Below are positions 8,562-17,046 of a DNA stretch of 64,000 bases, one piece after another. Each line of letters begins with the position of its first letter. Position 1 is the first letter of the stretch. The notes under the pieces were generated by a model. The model was not told where the DNA came from, ran no database searches, and saw nothing but the letters and a program-made list of their open reading frames with translations. Both the position numbers and the translations under genes were made by a program. Origin of the DNA: Actimicrobium sp034313845 (GTDB taxonomy: Bacteria > Pseudomonadota > Gammaproteobacteria > Burkholderiales > Burkholderiaceae_D); NCBI RefSeq assembly GCF_034313845.1, contig NZ_JAVIWN010000004.1; one strand, 5' to 3'.

Positions 8562-9209
8562 ATGAACTTTAAAACTTTCGCAGCAGGCACTGTGCTGGCA
8601 CTGATCAGCATCACTTCGCAGGCTGCAACAAACATCGTCAGCAACGGCAGCTTCGAGAGCCAACAAATCAACCAGGCCTGGACTTCGTTGTCCGCCATTA
8701 CAGGGTGGACTTCATCGGACGCGTTCGAAATCCAGCGCGGCAGTAACTTCGGCGGACAAAGCAACTTCAATACAGCCATCGACGGTACGCAATATCTGGA
8801 ACTCAATGGCAGCAAACTGACAACCGTTACCCAGACATTAACGACGGCTGCCAACAGCATGTACTCATTGAGCTTTCTGTATTCCGGACGCCCGGATCAA
8901 ACGCAGACTCAGCCAAGTTCAATGCAAGTACTCTGGAATAATATCGTCGTTGGTACCGTGTCGGCACCGTTCAATTCGGGCTGGCAGTCGTATTCCTACC
9001 AGCTGCAGTCCAATAACAGCAGCAGCTCACTACTAGCATTCCGGTCGACCGGCCCGACCTCGCAAGTCAGCTACGGCTCCTATCTGGACGCAGTCGCCGT
9101 GAGCGCGGTACCGGAACCGGGTTCGCTGGCAATGATGATTCTGGGTGTTGGAATGGTCGCCTATGTCAGCCGCCGTCGCGCTGACAAGTCGATCCTCGAA
9201 TCACGCTGA
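8562..9209 (+). CDS. PEP-CTERM sorting domain protein
   Basis: A secreted protein with a Sec signal peptide (MNFKTFAAGTVLALISITSQA), a beta-rich body starting NIVSNGSFE, typical of a jelly-roll or carbohydrate-binding-like domain, and the PEP-CTERM tripartite tail: VPEPG, a hydrophobic helix, and the basic end SRRRADK. By family knowledge, PEP-CTERM tails are recognised by exosortase in exopolysaccharide-producing bacteria; the protease is not in this window. The frame is open upstream, but the ATG at 8562 has GGAG 7 bp before it and begins the signal peptide. 215 residues. The ligand is unknown. Confidence 0.9.
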   Translation: MNFKTFAAGTVLALISITSQAATNIVSNGSFESQQINQAWTSLSAITGWTSSDAFEIQRGSNFGGQSNFNTAIDGTQYLELNGSKLTTVTQTLTTAANSMYSLSFLYSGRPDQTQTQPSSMQVLWNNIVVGTVSAPFNSGWQSYSYQLQSNNSSSSLLAFRSTGPTSQVSYGSYLDAVAVSAVPEPGSLAMMILGVGMVAYVSRRRADKSILESR

Positions 9210-9230
9210 CCTGAGCGCTCGCCAGGCTAG

Positions 9231-9257
9231 AAAAGCCGGATAACATACCGGCTTTTT
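9231..9257. terminator. terminator after the PEP-CTERM gene
   Basis: AAAAGCCGG, loop ATAACATA, CCGGCTTTTT. It lies between two convergent genes and has A and T tracts on both sides. Confidence 0.9.
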
Positions 9258-9269
9258 CATGTCTGCACG

Positions 9270-11417
9270 TCAGGGCTTGCGACTATCCATCCCCAGTACC
9301 CGGGTCAGAAACCCCCATCGATCAGCGACTTCGTCGATCTGCTTGCCAGTCGGTTTTCCGGCACCATGGCCCGCCTTGGTATCGATGCGGATCAGGACCG
9401 GTGCCGGTCCGGCCTGGGCCGCCTGCTCGGCCGCTGCAAACTTGAAACTGTGCGCCGGCACGACCCGGTCATCATGGTCCGCTGTCGTCACCAGCGTGGC
9501 CGGATAACAGGTGCCGCTGCGCAGATTATGCAATGGCGAATAAGCACGCAGCGCAGCGAACTGCGCGGCATCGTCGGACGAGCCGTAGTCTGCCGTCCAG
9601 GCCCAGCCGATCGTGAACTTGTGAAAGCGCAGCATATCCATCACACCAACGGCAGGTAGCGCGGCACCAAACAATTCCGGCCGCTGCGTCAACGCCGCCC
9701 CGACCAGCAAACCGCCATTGCTACCGCCGCCAATCGCCAGTTTCGGCGTCGAGGTGACTTTGTTGGCGATCAGCCATTCCGCTGCGCCGATGAAGTCATC
9801 GAATACATTTTGCTTCTGCAGTTTGGTACCGGCCTGATGCCAGCTTTCGCCGTACTCACCACCACCGCGCAGATTCGGCACCGCATAGACGCCGCCCATC
9901 TCCATCCAGGCCAGATTGGCGACCGAAAACGCCGGCGTCAGCGAAATATTAAAGCCACCATAGCCGTACAGATAAGTCGGGTTGCTGCCGTCGAGCTTGA
10001 TGCCTTTGCGGTTGACGATGAACATCGGCACGCGCGTGCCATCCTTGCTGCGATAAAAAACCTGGCGCGTCTCGTAGTCAGTCGGGTCAAAGGCGACCTT
10101 GGGCTGACGAATCACGCTGCTGGTATCGCTGGCAATGTCATAGCGGTAAATCGTGGTCGGCGTCGTGAAGCCGGTGTACGAATAATAGGTCGTCGCCTCA
10201 TCGCGCTTGCCACCGAAACCAGACGCCGTGCCCAGACCCGGCAACGCCACGTCATGTTGAAAAGTGCCGTTCAGGTCGAATACCTTGATCTGGCTGTGGG
10301 CGTCCTGCAGGTAACTACCAATGATCCGCTCGCCGACCAGGTTGGCCGATAGCAGCGTTTCGGCCGCTTGCGGCACCAGCTCTTTCCAGTCGGCCATGCC
10401 CGGCTTGCGCACATCGATGGCAACGATACGGCTGCGCGGCGCCTCCTTGTCCGTGCGGAACAGAAATACCGGACCATTGTTGTCGATGAAACTGTAGGCC
10501 GCGTCGAAGGCATCCAGCAACGGCAAGACCGGATTCCCGGCAACGGCCAGATCCTTGTAATAGACCCGAGATTTGCGCTCGGTGCCCTGCCAGATCGTGA
10601 TGATCAGATACTTGCCATCATCGGTGACCCTGCCATCGAAACCCCAATCCTTGTGATCGGGACGGTCGTAGACGAGCACGTCGGCGCTTTGCAGCGTGCC
10701 GATCTGATGGTAGTAGAGCTTCTGAAAATAATTCGCTTCGGCCAGCTTGGTCGCTTCGCTCGGCGCATCGTAGCGGCTGTAAAAAAATCCCTTGCCGTCC
10801 TTGCTCCATGACGCACCGGAAAACTTCACCCACGCCAGTTCGTCAGCCAGATCCTTGCCGCTGTCGATGTCACGAATCTTCCAGGTATTCCAGTCCGATC
10901 CGGAAGCCGCGGTACCGTAGGCCAGATAACGGCCATCCGGACTCACCGCCATGCCGGCCAGTGCGACGGTGCCGTCGGCGGCCAGCGTGTTCGGATCGAG
11001 CAGCAGGCGCGGGACGTCATCGAGTTCGGCCATCGTGTAGAGCACGGCCTGGCTTTGCAGACCATCATTACGGCTGATGAAATAGCGACCGCTCTCGCGA
11101 AACGGCACACTGTAGCGCTCGTAATTCCAGAGCGTGGTCAGGCGCTCCCGGATCGCGCTGCGCGCCGGAATCTCGGACAAATACGACTGCGTCAGCTGGT
11201 TTTGCGCAGCGATCCAGTCGTGCGTCGCAGCACTGTTGCTGTCTTCCAGCCAGCGGTACGGATCGGCGACCTTGATGCCGTGATAGTCATCGACCTGATC
11301 GACCGTTTTACTGACCGGATACGTCATTGGCAAACCAGCCGGGCACTGCTGTGCCATGGCACCTTGCATTGACATCGCCGACACCAGCACCGCCGCATGA
11401 CCGAGTGGCCGGATCAC
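9270..11417 (-). CDS. prolyl oligopeptidase family serine peptidase, exported
   Basis: A serine peptidase (family S9A) that cleaves small peptides after proline. A beta-propeller fills the first two thirds (starting YPVSKTVDQVDDYHG, DPYRWLED) and an alpha/beta-hydrolase domain the rest, with Ser in GGGSNGGLL, Asp in DDRVVPAHS and His in KAGHGAGK. The longest frame begins further upstream inside the neighbouring gene; I prefer the GTG at 11417 because its GTGA overlaps the stop of the DUF427 gene and it starts a plausible signal peptide ending AMA-QQ. This gives 715 residues, likely periplasmic. Confidence 0.9.
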   Translation of the reverse strand: MIRPLGHAAVLVSAMSMQGAMAQQCPAGLPMTYPVSKTVDQVDDYHGIKVADPYRWLEDSNSAATHDWIAAQNQLTQSYLSEIPARSAIRERLTTLWNYERYSVPFRESGRYFISRNDGLQSQAVLYTMAELDDVPRLLLDPNTLAADGTVALAGMAVSPDGRYLAYGTAASGSDWNTWKIRDIDSGKDLADELAWVKFSGASWSKDGKGFFYSRYDAPSEATKLAEANYFQKLYYHQIGTLQSADVLVYDRPDHKDWGFDGRVTDDGKYLIITIWQGTERKSRVYYKDLAVAGNPVLPLLDAFDAAYSFIDNNGPVFLFRTDKEAPRSRIVAIDVRKPGMADWKELVPQAAETLLSANLVGERIIGSYLQDAHSQIKVFDLNGTFQHDVALPGLGTASGFGGKRDEATTYYSYTGFTTPTTIYRYDIASDTSSVIRQPKVAFDPTDYETRQVFYRSKDGTRVPMFIVNRKGIKLDGSNPTYLYGYGGFNISLTPAFSVANLAWMEMGGVYAVPNLRGGGEYGESWHQAGTKLQKQNVFDDFIGAAEWLIANKVTSTPKLAIGGGSNGGLLVGAALTQRPELFGAALPAVGVMDMLRFHKFTIGWAWTADYGSSDDAAQFAALRAYSPLHNLRSGTCYPATLVTTADHDDRVVPAHSFKFAAAEQAAQAGPAPVLIRIDTKAGHGAGKPTGKQIDEVADRWGFLTRVLGMDSRKP

Positions 11418-11704
11418 GCCGTGACCTGCACACCTCGCCAGAAAGCGACATAGCCGGCAATTTGCTTGGCTTCGTCTTTTGGCTCCGGGTAGAACCACGC
11501 CGCATCGGCATTGACCTTGCCATCGACGACGAGATCGTAATAGCTTGCCGTTCCCTTCCAGCCGCAGACGGTGTGTTTTTCGCTAGGTGCCAGGTACTCC
11601 TGATGGACCGCAGCAAGCGGAAAATACGTGGTGCCCTCGACGAGTTCGACGGCGGAAGAATCAGCTTGCGCAATAACTGCGCCGTTCCAGGTAGCGGTTG
11701 GCAT
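11414..11704 (-). CDS. DUF427 domain protein
   Basis: A complete small DUF427 protein of 96 residues. Recognisable family stretches are ATWNGAVIAQ, EGTTYFP, CGWKGTASYYD and AAWFYPEP. The biochemical role of the family is not established. The stop codon overlaps the GTG start of the prolyl oligopeptidase gene by four bases (GTGA), so the two are translationally coupled. Confidence 0.92.
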   Translation of the reverse strand: MPTATWNGAVIAQADSSAVELVEGTTYFPLAAVHQEYLAPSEKHTVCGWKGTASYYDLVVDGKVNADAAWFYPEPKDEAKQIAGYVAFWRGVQVTA

Positions 11705-11795
11705 AAGAGCTCCGTATCAGTGATGGGTGAGCAAAAATAACACACGCCACGCTGATGTGCCGAGTCCTGTCTGATCAGAATTGTGGCCGACTTTT

Positions 11796-13208
11796 CTATT
11801 TGTTTTCAAACACCCACTGCAGCAAGGCATCCTGCGCTTCGCCACCGCGCGCGGCATTCGGATCATTGATCAGGCAGACCACGGCAACCTGTTTGCCGGA
11901 TGCCGTCTGCACATAGCCGGCAATGCTGCGCACGTTCTGCAGGCTGCCGGTCTTGATGTGTGCATGGCCGGACACGCCGTCGAAGCGCAAGCGCTTGCGC
12001 ATGGTGCCGTCGTAACCAACCAGCGGCAGCGACGAGATGAATTCCGGCATCGTCGGTGCCCGGTAAGCGGCCATCAGCAATGCGCCCAGCGTGCGTGACG
12101 AAATCCGTTCGAGCCGCGACAACCCCGCACCGTTTTCCAGTATCAGGCCGGTCGCGTCGATCTGCCTGGCGGCGAGCCATCCGGCGATCGCACTGCGACT
12201 GGCCGCGATGCTGGCCGGCTGCAACGGCACCGTGCGGCCCAGCGTCAGAAACAACTGACGCGCCATCACGTTATTGCTGAACTTGTTGACGTCCCGGATC
12301 AGCTCGGGCATCGACGGCGACTCCCACTGCGCCACGGCCACCGCATCCGTCGTCACGACACCATCGATGACGCTGCCATCGAACGTGCCCCCCAGCTCGG
12401 TCCAGAGCTGGCGGAAGACCAGCTCCAGATACCGGTTCCTGCTCAGCTGATACGGGGATAGTTGCCAGGATTTTTCGCCACAACCCAGCGCATAGGGGCC
12501 ATCAAAACTGGCACCGGCCGCATCAAGCGTGGCGCTGATCGGCGCGCGCCAGTCGCCGATGCACTCGCCGCTGGTGAGCTGCGGCGGACGTATCGCGTAA
12601 CCGTTTAACGCCGGGTCCAGCCTGACCTTCACCACGCCCTGCTCGCGATCCGGCATGAAGCTGACCGCCAGTGCATGGAAGTTCAGCAGCAGCGCATCGG
12701 GACCCACGTTATAGGCCTTCAGCGGATCGCCATCAAACAGCGCAGGATCGGTCACCGTGTCATCGAAGGCGCTGCGATCAAGCACCAGATTGCCACGAAT
12801 GTCGCGCACGCCCTGGGCCCGGATCTTGCGCAAAAAGAGCCAGAAATTCTCGATGACGAGTTTGGGGTCGCCGCTGCCGCGCAAGATCAGATCGCCCTGC
12901 AACTGCCCGTCCCGGAGTGTGCCGCGCCGGTAGGCCTCGGTGGTAAAACTGTAGGCGGGGCCAAGCAAATCGAGAGAGGCACTGGTGGTCAGCAACTTCA
13001 TGGTCGAAGCCGGATTGAGGGGTAGCTCGGGATTGAGGCTGAGCACGTTACGGCCACTCGCCATATCGACCACCTCGATGCCGACACCCGACGGCGCGAT
13101 GCCCGCGCGCTTGAACGCCGCGGCAACCGGCCCCGGCAATCCGGCATGTGCTGTACCGGCCAGCAACAAAGTGACCAGCACAACTTGGAGTCTCATCAGA
13201 ATTCGCAT
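11796..13208 (-). CDS. dacB: D-alanyl-D-alanine carboxypeptidase/endopeptidase (PBP4)
   Basis: A class C low-molecular-weight penicillin-binding protein that trims or opens peptidoglycan cross-links in the periplasm. All three active-site motifs are visible: SxxK as STMK (Ser68, Lys71), SxN as SNN in NKFSNNVMA, and KTG in HIKTGSLQNV. The signal peptide is MRILMRLQVVLVTLLLAG...AHA. An upstream in-frame start gives ten extra residues that spoil the signal peptide, so I chose the ATG at 13208; 13196 is also possible. About 470 residues. It diverges from ohrR. Confidence 0.93.
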   Translation of the reverse strand: MRILMRLQVVLVTLLLAGTAHAGLPGPVAAAFKRAGIAPSGVGIEVVDMASGRNVLSLNPELPLNPASTMKLLTTSASLDLLGPAYSFTTEAYRRGTLRDGQLQGDLILRGSGDPKLVIENFWLFLRKIRAQGVRDIRGNLVLDRSAFDDTVTDPALFDGDPLKAYNVGPDALLLNFHALAVSFMPDREQGVVKVRLDPALNGYAIRPPQLTSGECIGDWRAPISATLDAAGASFDGPYALGCGEKSWQLSPYQLSRNRYLELVFRQLWTELGGTFDGSVIDGVVTTDAVAVAQWESPSMPELIRDVNKFSNNVMARQLFLTLGRTVPLQPASIAASRSAIAGWLAARQIDATGLILENGAGLSRLERISSRTLGALLMAAYRAPTMPEFISSLPLVGYDGTMRKRLRFDGVSGHAHIKTGSLQNVRSIAGYVQTASGKQVAVVCLINDPNAARGGEAQDALLQWVFENK

Positions 13209-13287
13209 AGCATTACAACCATATCGCCAGATAAACATAACAACCGATTATCCCATGCGCCACTCTCCGTCTGATCAAGGAAACTCT

Positions 13288-13746
13288 ATGCCCTCCGCTC
13301 CACTCGCCGCTGACGATATGCTGGCACTGGATAACCAGTTCTGCTTCGCGCTGTATTCGGCCTCGCTGGCAATGACCAAGACCTACAAACCGTTCCTCGA
13401 AAAACTCGGCATCACCTATCCGCAATACCTGGTGATGCTGGTACTTTGGCAAAAAGACGATGTACTGGTCAAGCATATTGGCGAAAAACTTTTCCTCGAC
13501 TCGGGCACGCTGACACCGCTGCTCAAACGCCTCGAGATACTGGCACTGGTCATGCGTACGCGTGACGATATCGACGAACGTCAGGTCCGGATCACCCTGA
13601 CCCGCGAAGGCCGTCTGCTCAAACGGAAAGCCCAGGGCATACCGGAGCAAATCGTCTGCGCCAGCGGCAAGACGCCGACCACGCTGGTCGGCATGCGCTC
13701 GCAACTGCTGCAGATACGGGACGATCTGATCGGCAGCAAGGAATAG
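13288..13746 (+). CDS. ohrR: organic hydroperoxide-sensing MarR-family repressor
   Basis: OhrR is a dimeric winged-helix repressor that leaves DNA when an N-terminal cysteine is oxidised by organic peroxides. The sensing cysteine is Cys19 in LDNQFCFALYS, followed by the family stretch YPQYLVMLVLWQ, the recognition helix region LDSGTLTPLLKRLE and the wing DERQVRITLT. An ATG at 13255 is in frame, but the ATG at 13288 has AAGGA 7 bp upstream; it gives 152 residues. ohr follows with an operator pair between them. Confidence 0.93.
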   Translation: MPSAPLAADDMLALDNQFCFALYSASLAMTKTYKPFLEKLGITYPQYLVMLVLWQKDDVLVKHIGEKLFLDSGTLTPLLKRLEILALVMRTRDDIDERQVRITLTREGRLLKRKAQGIPEQIVCASGKTPTTLVGMRSQLLQIRDDLIGSKE

Positions 13747-13762
13747 CAATCTAGATTTTAAA

Positions 13763-13790
13763 CAATTAAATTGCACACAATCTAATTGTG
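13763..13790. promoter_or_regulatory. double OhrR-type operator upstream of ohr
   Basis: Two adjacent palindromes with centres 15 bp apart: CAATT-A-AATTG (13763-13773) and CACAAT-CTA-ATTGTG (13776-13790). They resemble the CAATT/AATTG half sites known for OhrR operators in Bacillus and Xanthomonas. They lie between ohrR and ohr. Confidence 0.8.
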
Positions 13791-13848
13791 AGTTAAATTA
13801 TGGCACGCCATCGACATCGATGCCGCACTAACCCACATTGGAAAAACC

Positions 13849-14268
13849 ATGCAAATCATCTATACCGCAGAAGCCACGTCTACCGGCGGCCGTGAAGGCC
13901 GTTCGATCAGCAGCGACAAGCATATCGACCTGAAGCTGAGCACACCAAAAGAAATGGGCGGTGCCGGCGGCGATGGTACCAACCCGGAGCAACTGTTCGC
14001 AGCCGGTTATTCGGCCTGCTTCATCGGCGCAATGAAATTCGTTGGCAATGCAACCAAGGTCGCCGTGCCGGCAGACACGTCGATCCACGCTGAAGTTGGC
14101 ATCGGCCCGAACGACAAGGGCGGTTTCGGCATCGCCGTCACCCTGAACATCAGCATTCCAGGCATGGACAAAGCCACGGCACAAACGCTGGTCGACAAGG
14201 CCCACGAAGTCTGCCCGTATTCGAACGCTACCCGCGGCAATGTGGATGTGAAGATCGTACTGGTCTGA
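13849..14268 (+). CDS. ohr: organic hydroperoxide resistance protein
   Basis: Ohr is a thiol peroxidase of the Ohr/OsmC family that reduces organic hydroperoxides using lipoylated partners. The two catalytic cysteines are in YSACFIGAMK and EVCPYSNATRGN, and the N-terminal family motif YTAEATSTGGREG is present. 139 residues, standard length. It sits directly downstream of ohrR with a matching operator, so induction by organic peroxides is expected. Confidence 0.96.
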   Translation: MQIIYTAEATSTGGREGRSISSDKHIDLKLSTPKEMGGAGGDGTNPEQLFAAGYSACFIGAMKFVGNATKVAVPADTSIHAEVGIGPNDKGGFGIAVTLNISIPGMDKATAQTLVDKAHEVCPYSNATRGNVDVKIVLV

Positions 14269-14321
14269 TAGGACCTGACAGGTCTGGCGCGTCACTCCGA
14301 CGTCAATCACGTATCACCATC

Positions 14322-14361
14322 ACGGCTGGTCCCGGATTGTTCTCCGCGACCAGCCGTTTTG
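14322..14361 (+). terminator. terminator after ohr
   Basis: ACGGCTGGTC (14322-14331) pairs with GACCAGCCGT (14348-14357), followed by TTT. A 10-bp stem with a 16-nt loop. Confidence 0.75.
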
Positions 14362-14503
14362 TCTTGTGAAGACTTCTCGAAAAGACAGCCGGCACGACCG
14401 CGCGTCAACGCCGCCATCCTTTTTGCGCAATGGCGCAAGCCAAGCGTGTGCCCCGGAATCGATGCCGGTGGCATCAGGCAATGACTCTTTCTCACCGACC
14501 CCG

Positions 14504-14530
14504 CTTGAAAAACAAACATGTCGCCCATAT
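14504..14530 (+). promoter_or_regulatory. sigma32-type heat-shock promoter of groES-groEL
   Basis: CTTGAAA (14504-14510), 13 bp spacer, CCCATAT (14524-14530). This matches the sigma32 consensus CTTGAAA-N11-16-CCCCATNT closely. It sits 3 bp before the CIRCE element. Confidence 0.8.
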
Positions 14531-14532
14531 AC

Positions 14533-14559
14533 TTAGCACTCGTCGGGAGAGAGTGCTAA
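14533..14559. promoter_or_regulatory. CIRCE operator (HrcA site)
   Basis: TTAGCACTC (14533-14541), 9-bp spacer, GAGTGCTAA (14551-14559): a perfect CIRCE inverted repeat, bound by the repressor HrcA in many bacteria. Together with the sigma32-like promoter it implies dual heat-shock control. Confidence 0.97.
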
Positions 14560-14671
14560 CAACTCCCCCGGCGTTCCACTTTTCTGGTGCGGTAATGCTG
14601 CGCAGTGAAGTCATCTTTGCAGCAGTATTGCCGCAAAACAATCGTAACCCACTGAACTTTAAGGAGTTTTC

Positions 14672-14962
14672 ATGAACCTTCGTCCACTGCACGATCGCGT
14701 CATCGTCAAACGCCTCGACCAGGAAACAAAAACTGCGTCCGGCCTCATCATCCCTGAAGCAGCTGCTGAAAAACCGGACCAGGGCGAAGTGCTCGCCGTT
14801 GGTAACGGCAAAATTCTGGAAGATGGCAAAGTCCGTCCGCTGGATGTCAAAGTCGGTGATCGCGTTTTGTTCGGTAAATATTCGGGCCAGGCAGTCAAGA
14901 TCGCCGGCGACGAATTGCTGGTCATGCGCGAAGAAGACATCATGGCAATCGTTCAAAAGTGA
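14672..14962 (+). CDS. groES: co-chaperonin GroES
   Basis: The 10-kDa lid of the GroEL chaperonin. It starts NLRPLHDRVIVKRLDQE and carries the mobile loop (KTASGLIIPEAAAEKP) and the IVAVGNG-like stretch LAVGNGKI. 96 residues, standard. AAGGAG precedes the ATG. It is first in the groES-groEL operon behind CIRCE. Confidence 0.98.
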   Translation: MNLRPLHDRVIVKRLDQETKTASGLIIPEAAAEKPDQGEVLAVGNGKILEDGKVRPLDVKVGDRVLFGKYSGQAVKIAGDELLVMREEDIMAIVQK

Positions 14963-15057
14963 TGTTGCTGACCGGTCAAAACGACTGGTCCACGATGTCC
15001 TGCGTTGGTCGGAACCCGGCGCAACGCAATCCCAACTGAATTCAAGGAGCTATAAAC

Positions 15058-16707
15058 ATGGCAGCTAAAGAAGTTATTTTCGGCGACGCCGCCCGTGCAC
15101 GCATGGTCGAAGGCGTCAACATTCTGGCCAACGCAGTCAAGGTCACCCTGGGCCCTAAAGGCCGTAACGTCGTGCTGGAGCGCTCGTTCGGTGCCCCGAC
15201 CGTGACCAAGGATGGTGTCTCGGTCGCCAAGGAAATCGAACTCAAAGACAAGCTCATGAACATGGGCGCGCAAATGGTCAAGGAAGTTGCTTCCCGCACC
15301 AGCGACAACGCCGGCGACGGCACCACGACCGCCACCGTGCTGGCACAAGCGATTGTCCGCGAAGGCATGAAGTTCGTTGCCGCCGGCATGAACCCGATGG
15401 ATCTGAAGCGCGGCATCGACAAGGCTGTTGCAGCGACCGTCGAAGAACTGGCCAAGATCGCCAAGCCATGCACGACGACCAAAGAAATCGCTCAAGTTGG
15501 CGCGATCTCGGCAAACTCGGACTACTCGATCGGCGAGCGTATCGCTGAAGCGATGGAAAAAGTCGGCAAGGAAGGCGTCATCACTGTTGAAGACGGCAAA
15601 TCCCTGAACGACGAACTCGACATCGTCGAAGGCATGCAGTTCGACCGCGGCTATCTGTCCCCGTACTTCATCAACAATCCAGAAAAGCAGACCGCAACAC
15701 TGGACAATCCGTTCATCCTGCTGTGCGACAAAAAAATCTCCAACATCCGTGACCTTCTTCCGGTGCTGGAACAAGTCGCCAAGGCCGGTCGTCCACTGCT
15801 GATCATCGCAGAAGACATCGAAGGCGAAGCGCTGGCAACCCTGGTTGTCAACAACATCCGCGGCATCCTGAAGACCTGTGCTGTCAAGGCACCAGGTTTT
15901 GGCGATCGTCGTAAAGCCATGCTCGAAGACATCGCCATCCTTACCGGTGGTCAAGTCATCGCTGAAGAAGTCGGCCTGACACTGGAAAAGATCACGCTGG
16001 AAGATCTGGGCCAAGCCAAGCGTATCGAAATCGGCAAGGAAAACACCACTATCATCGACGGCGCTGGTCAAGCTGTGGCGATCGAAGCACGCGTCAAGCA
16101 AGTGCGTGTCCAGATCGAAGAAGCGACCTCGGACTACGACCGTGAAAAACTGCAAGAGCGCGTTGCCAAACTGGCCGGCGGTGTTGCAGTGATCAAGGTT
16201 GGCGCTGCCACCGAAGTCGAAATGAAAGAAAAGAAAGCCCGTGTCGAAGATGCACTGCACGCTACCCGCGCTGCCGTGGAAGAAGGTATTGTTCCTGGCG
16301 GTGGCGTTGCCCTGCTGCGCGCACGTGCCAACATCAACGTCAAAGGCGACAATCCTGACCAGGAAGCCGGTATCAAGATTGTCCTGCGCGCCATGGAAGA
16401 GCCACTGCGCATGATCGTGCAAAACGCTGGCGAAGAAGCCTCAGTTGTGGTTGCACGCGTCCTCGAAGGCACGGGTAACTACGGTTACAACGCGGCCAAC
16501 GGCACCTACGGCGATATGGTCGAAATGGGTGTTCTGGATCCAGCCAAGGTCACGCGTTCGGCACTGCAAAACGCCGCTTCGATCGCATCCCTGATGCTGA
16601 CAACCGACTGCATGGTCTGCGAACTGGCCGAAGACAAGCCAGCCGGCGGCATGGGCGGCGGCATGGGTGGTATGGGCGGCATGGGTGGTATGGACGGCAT
16701 GATGTAA
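15058..16707 (+). CDS. groEL: chaperonin GroEL
   Basis: The 60-kDa subunit of the double-ring folding chamber. The N-terminus AAKEVIFGDAAR, the ATP-binding stretch GDGTTTATVLAQ, and the C-terminal Gly-Gly-Met repeats are diagnostic. 549 residues. It follows groES after 95 bp with its own AAGGAG site. Confidence 0.99.
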   Translation: MAAKEVIFGDAARARMVEGVNILANAVKVTLGPKGRNVVLERSFGAPTVTKDGVSVAKEIELKDKLMNMGAQMVKEVASRTSDNAGDGTTTATVLAQAIVREGMKFVAAGMNPMDLKRGIDKAVAATVEELAKIAKPCTTTKEIAQVGAISANSDYSIGERIAEAMEKVGKEGVITVEDGKSLNDELDIVEGMQFDRGYLSPYFINNPEKQTATLDNPFILLCDKKISNIRDLLPVLEQVAKAGRPLLIIAEDIEGEALATLVVNNIRGILKTCAVKAPGFGDRRKAMLEDIAILTGGQVIAEEVGLTLEKITLEDLGQAKRIEIGKENTTIIDGAGQAVAIEARVKQVRVQIEEATSDYDREKLQERVAKLAGGVAVIKVGAATEVEMKEKKARVEDALHATRAAVEEGIVPGGGVALLRARANINVKGDNPDQEAGIKIVLRAMEEPLRMIVQNAGEEASVVVARVLEGTGNYGYNAANGTYGDMVEMGVLDPAKVTRSALQNAASIASLMLTTDCMVCELAEDKPAGGMGGGMGGMGGMGGMDGMM

Positions 16708-16758
16708 TGTCGATGGCAGCGCTTCGGAAAGCTACCGAAGCGCTGCTGTACTGCAATT

Positions 16759-16797
16759 AAAAAGCCTGCATGGTTCATCGCCATGCAGGCTTTTTTG
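16759..16797 (+). terminator. terminator of groES-groEL
   Basis: AAAAAGCCTGCATGG, loop, CCATGCAGGCTTTTTT: a perfect 10-bp stem with T6. Confidence 0.95.
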
Positions 16798-17046
16798 CGT
16801 CTTGTCGCACCTGAGATTTAATCCGCATCAAACAATCATCAAGCGACCATCGAAAGAGCCTGATCTCCCCCGTTAATAACGGAACCCGTGTTCATCCTCT
16901 GGCCACATAACGCCGCCCACCCGCGCAAGTCCCTTATTGCCGGTTCAGCACGCGACACCGTTGCGGTGCCCGCGTTATCGCCCAACGCACTTCTGCCTGC
17001 AACACGCAGAAGCGCTTCTATCAGGATGCTTCACAAGGAGAATACG

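Noticed and set aside
14953..16422. 489-residue open frame antisense to groEL
   Set aside because: It mirrors groEL codon bias; composition is His/Asp/Phe-rich and no ribosome site is present.
16888..17046. Extended N-terminus for the orphan protein
   Set aside because: No ribosome site at the upstream codon; a strong AAGGAG precedes the ATG at 17047.
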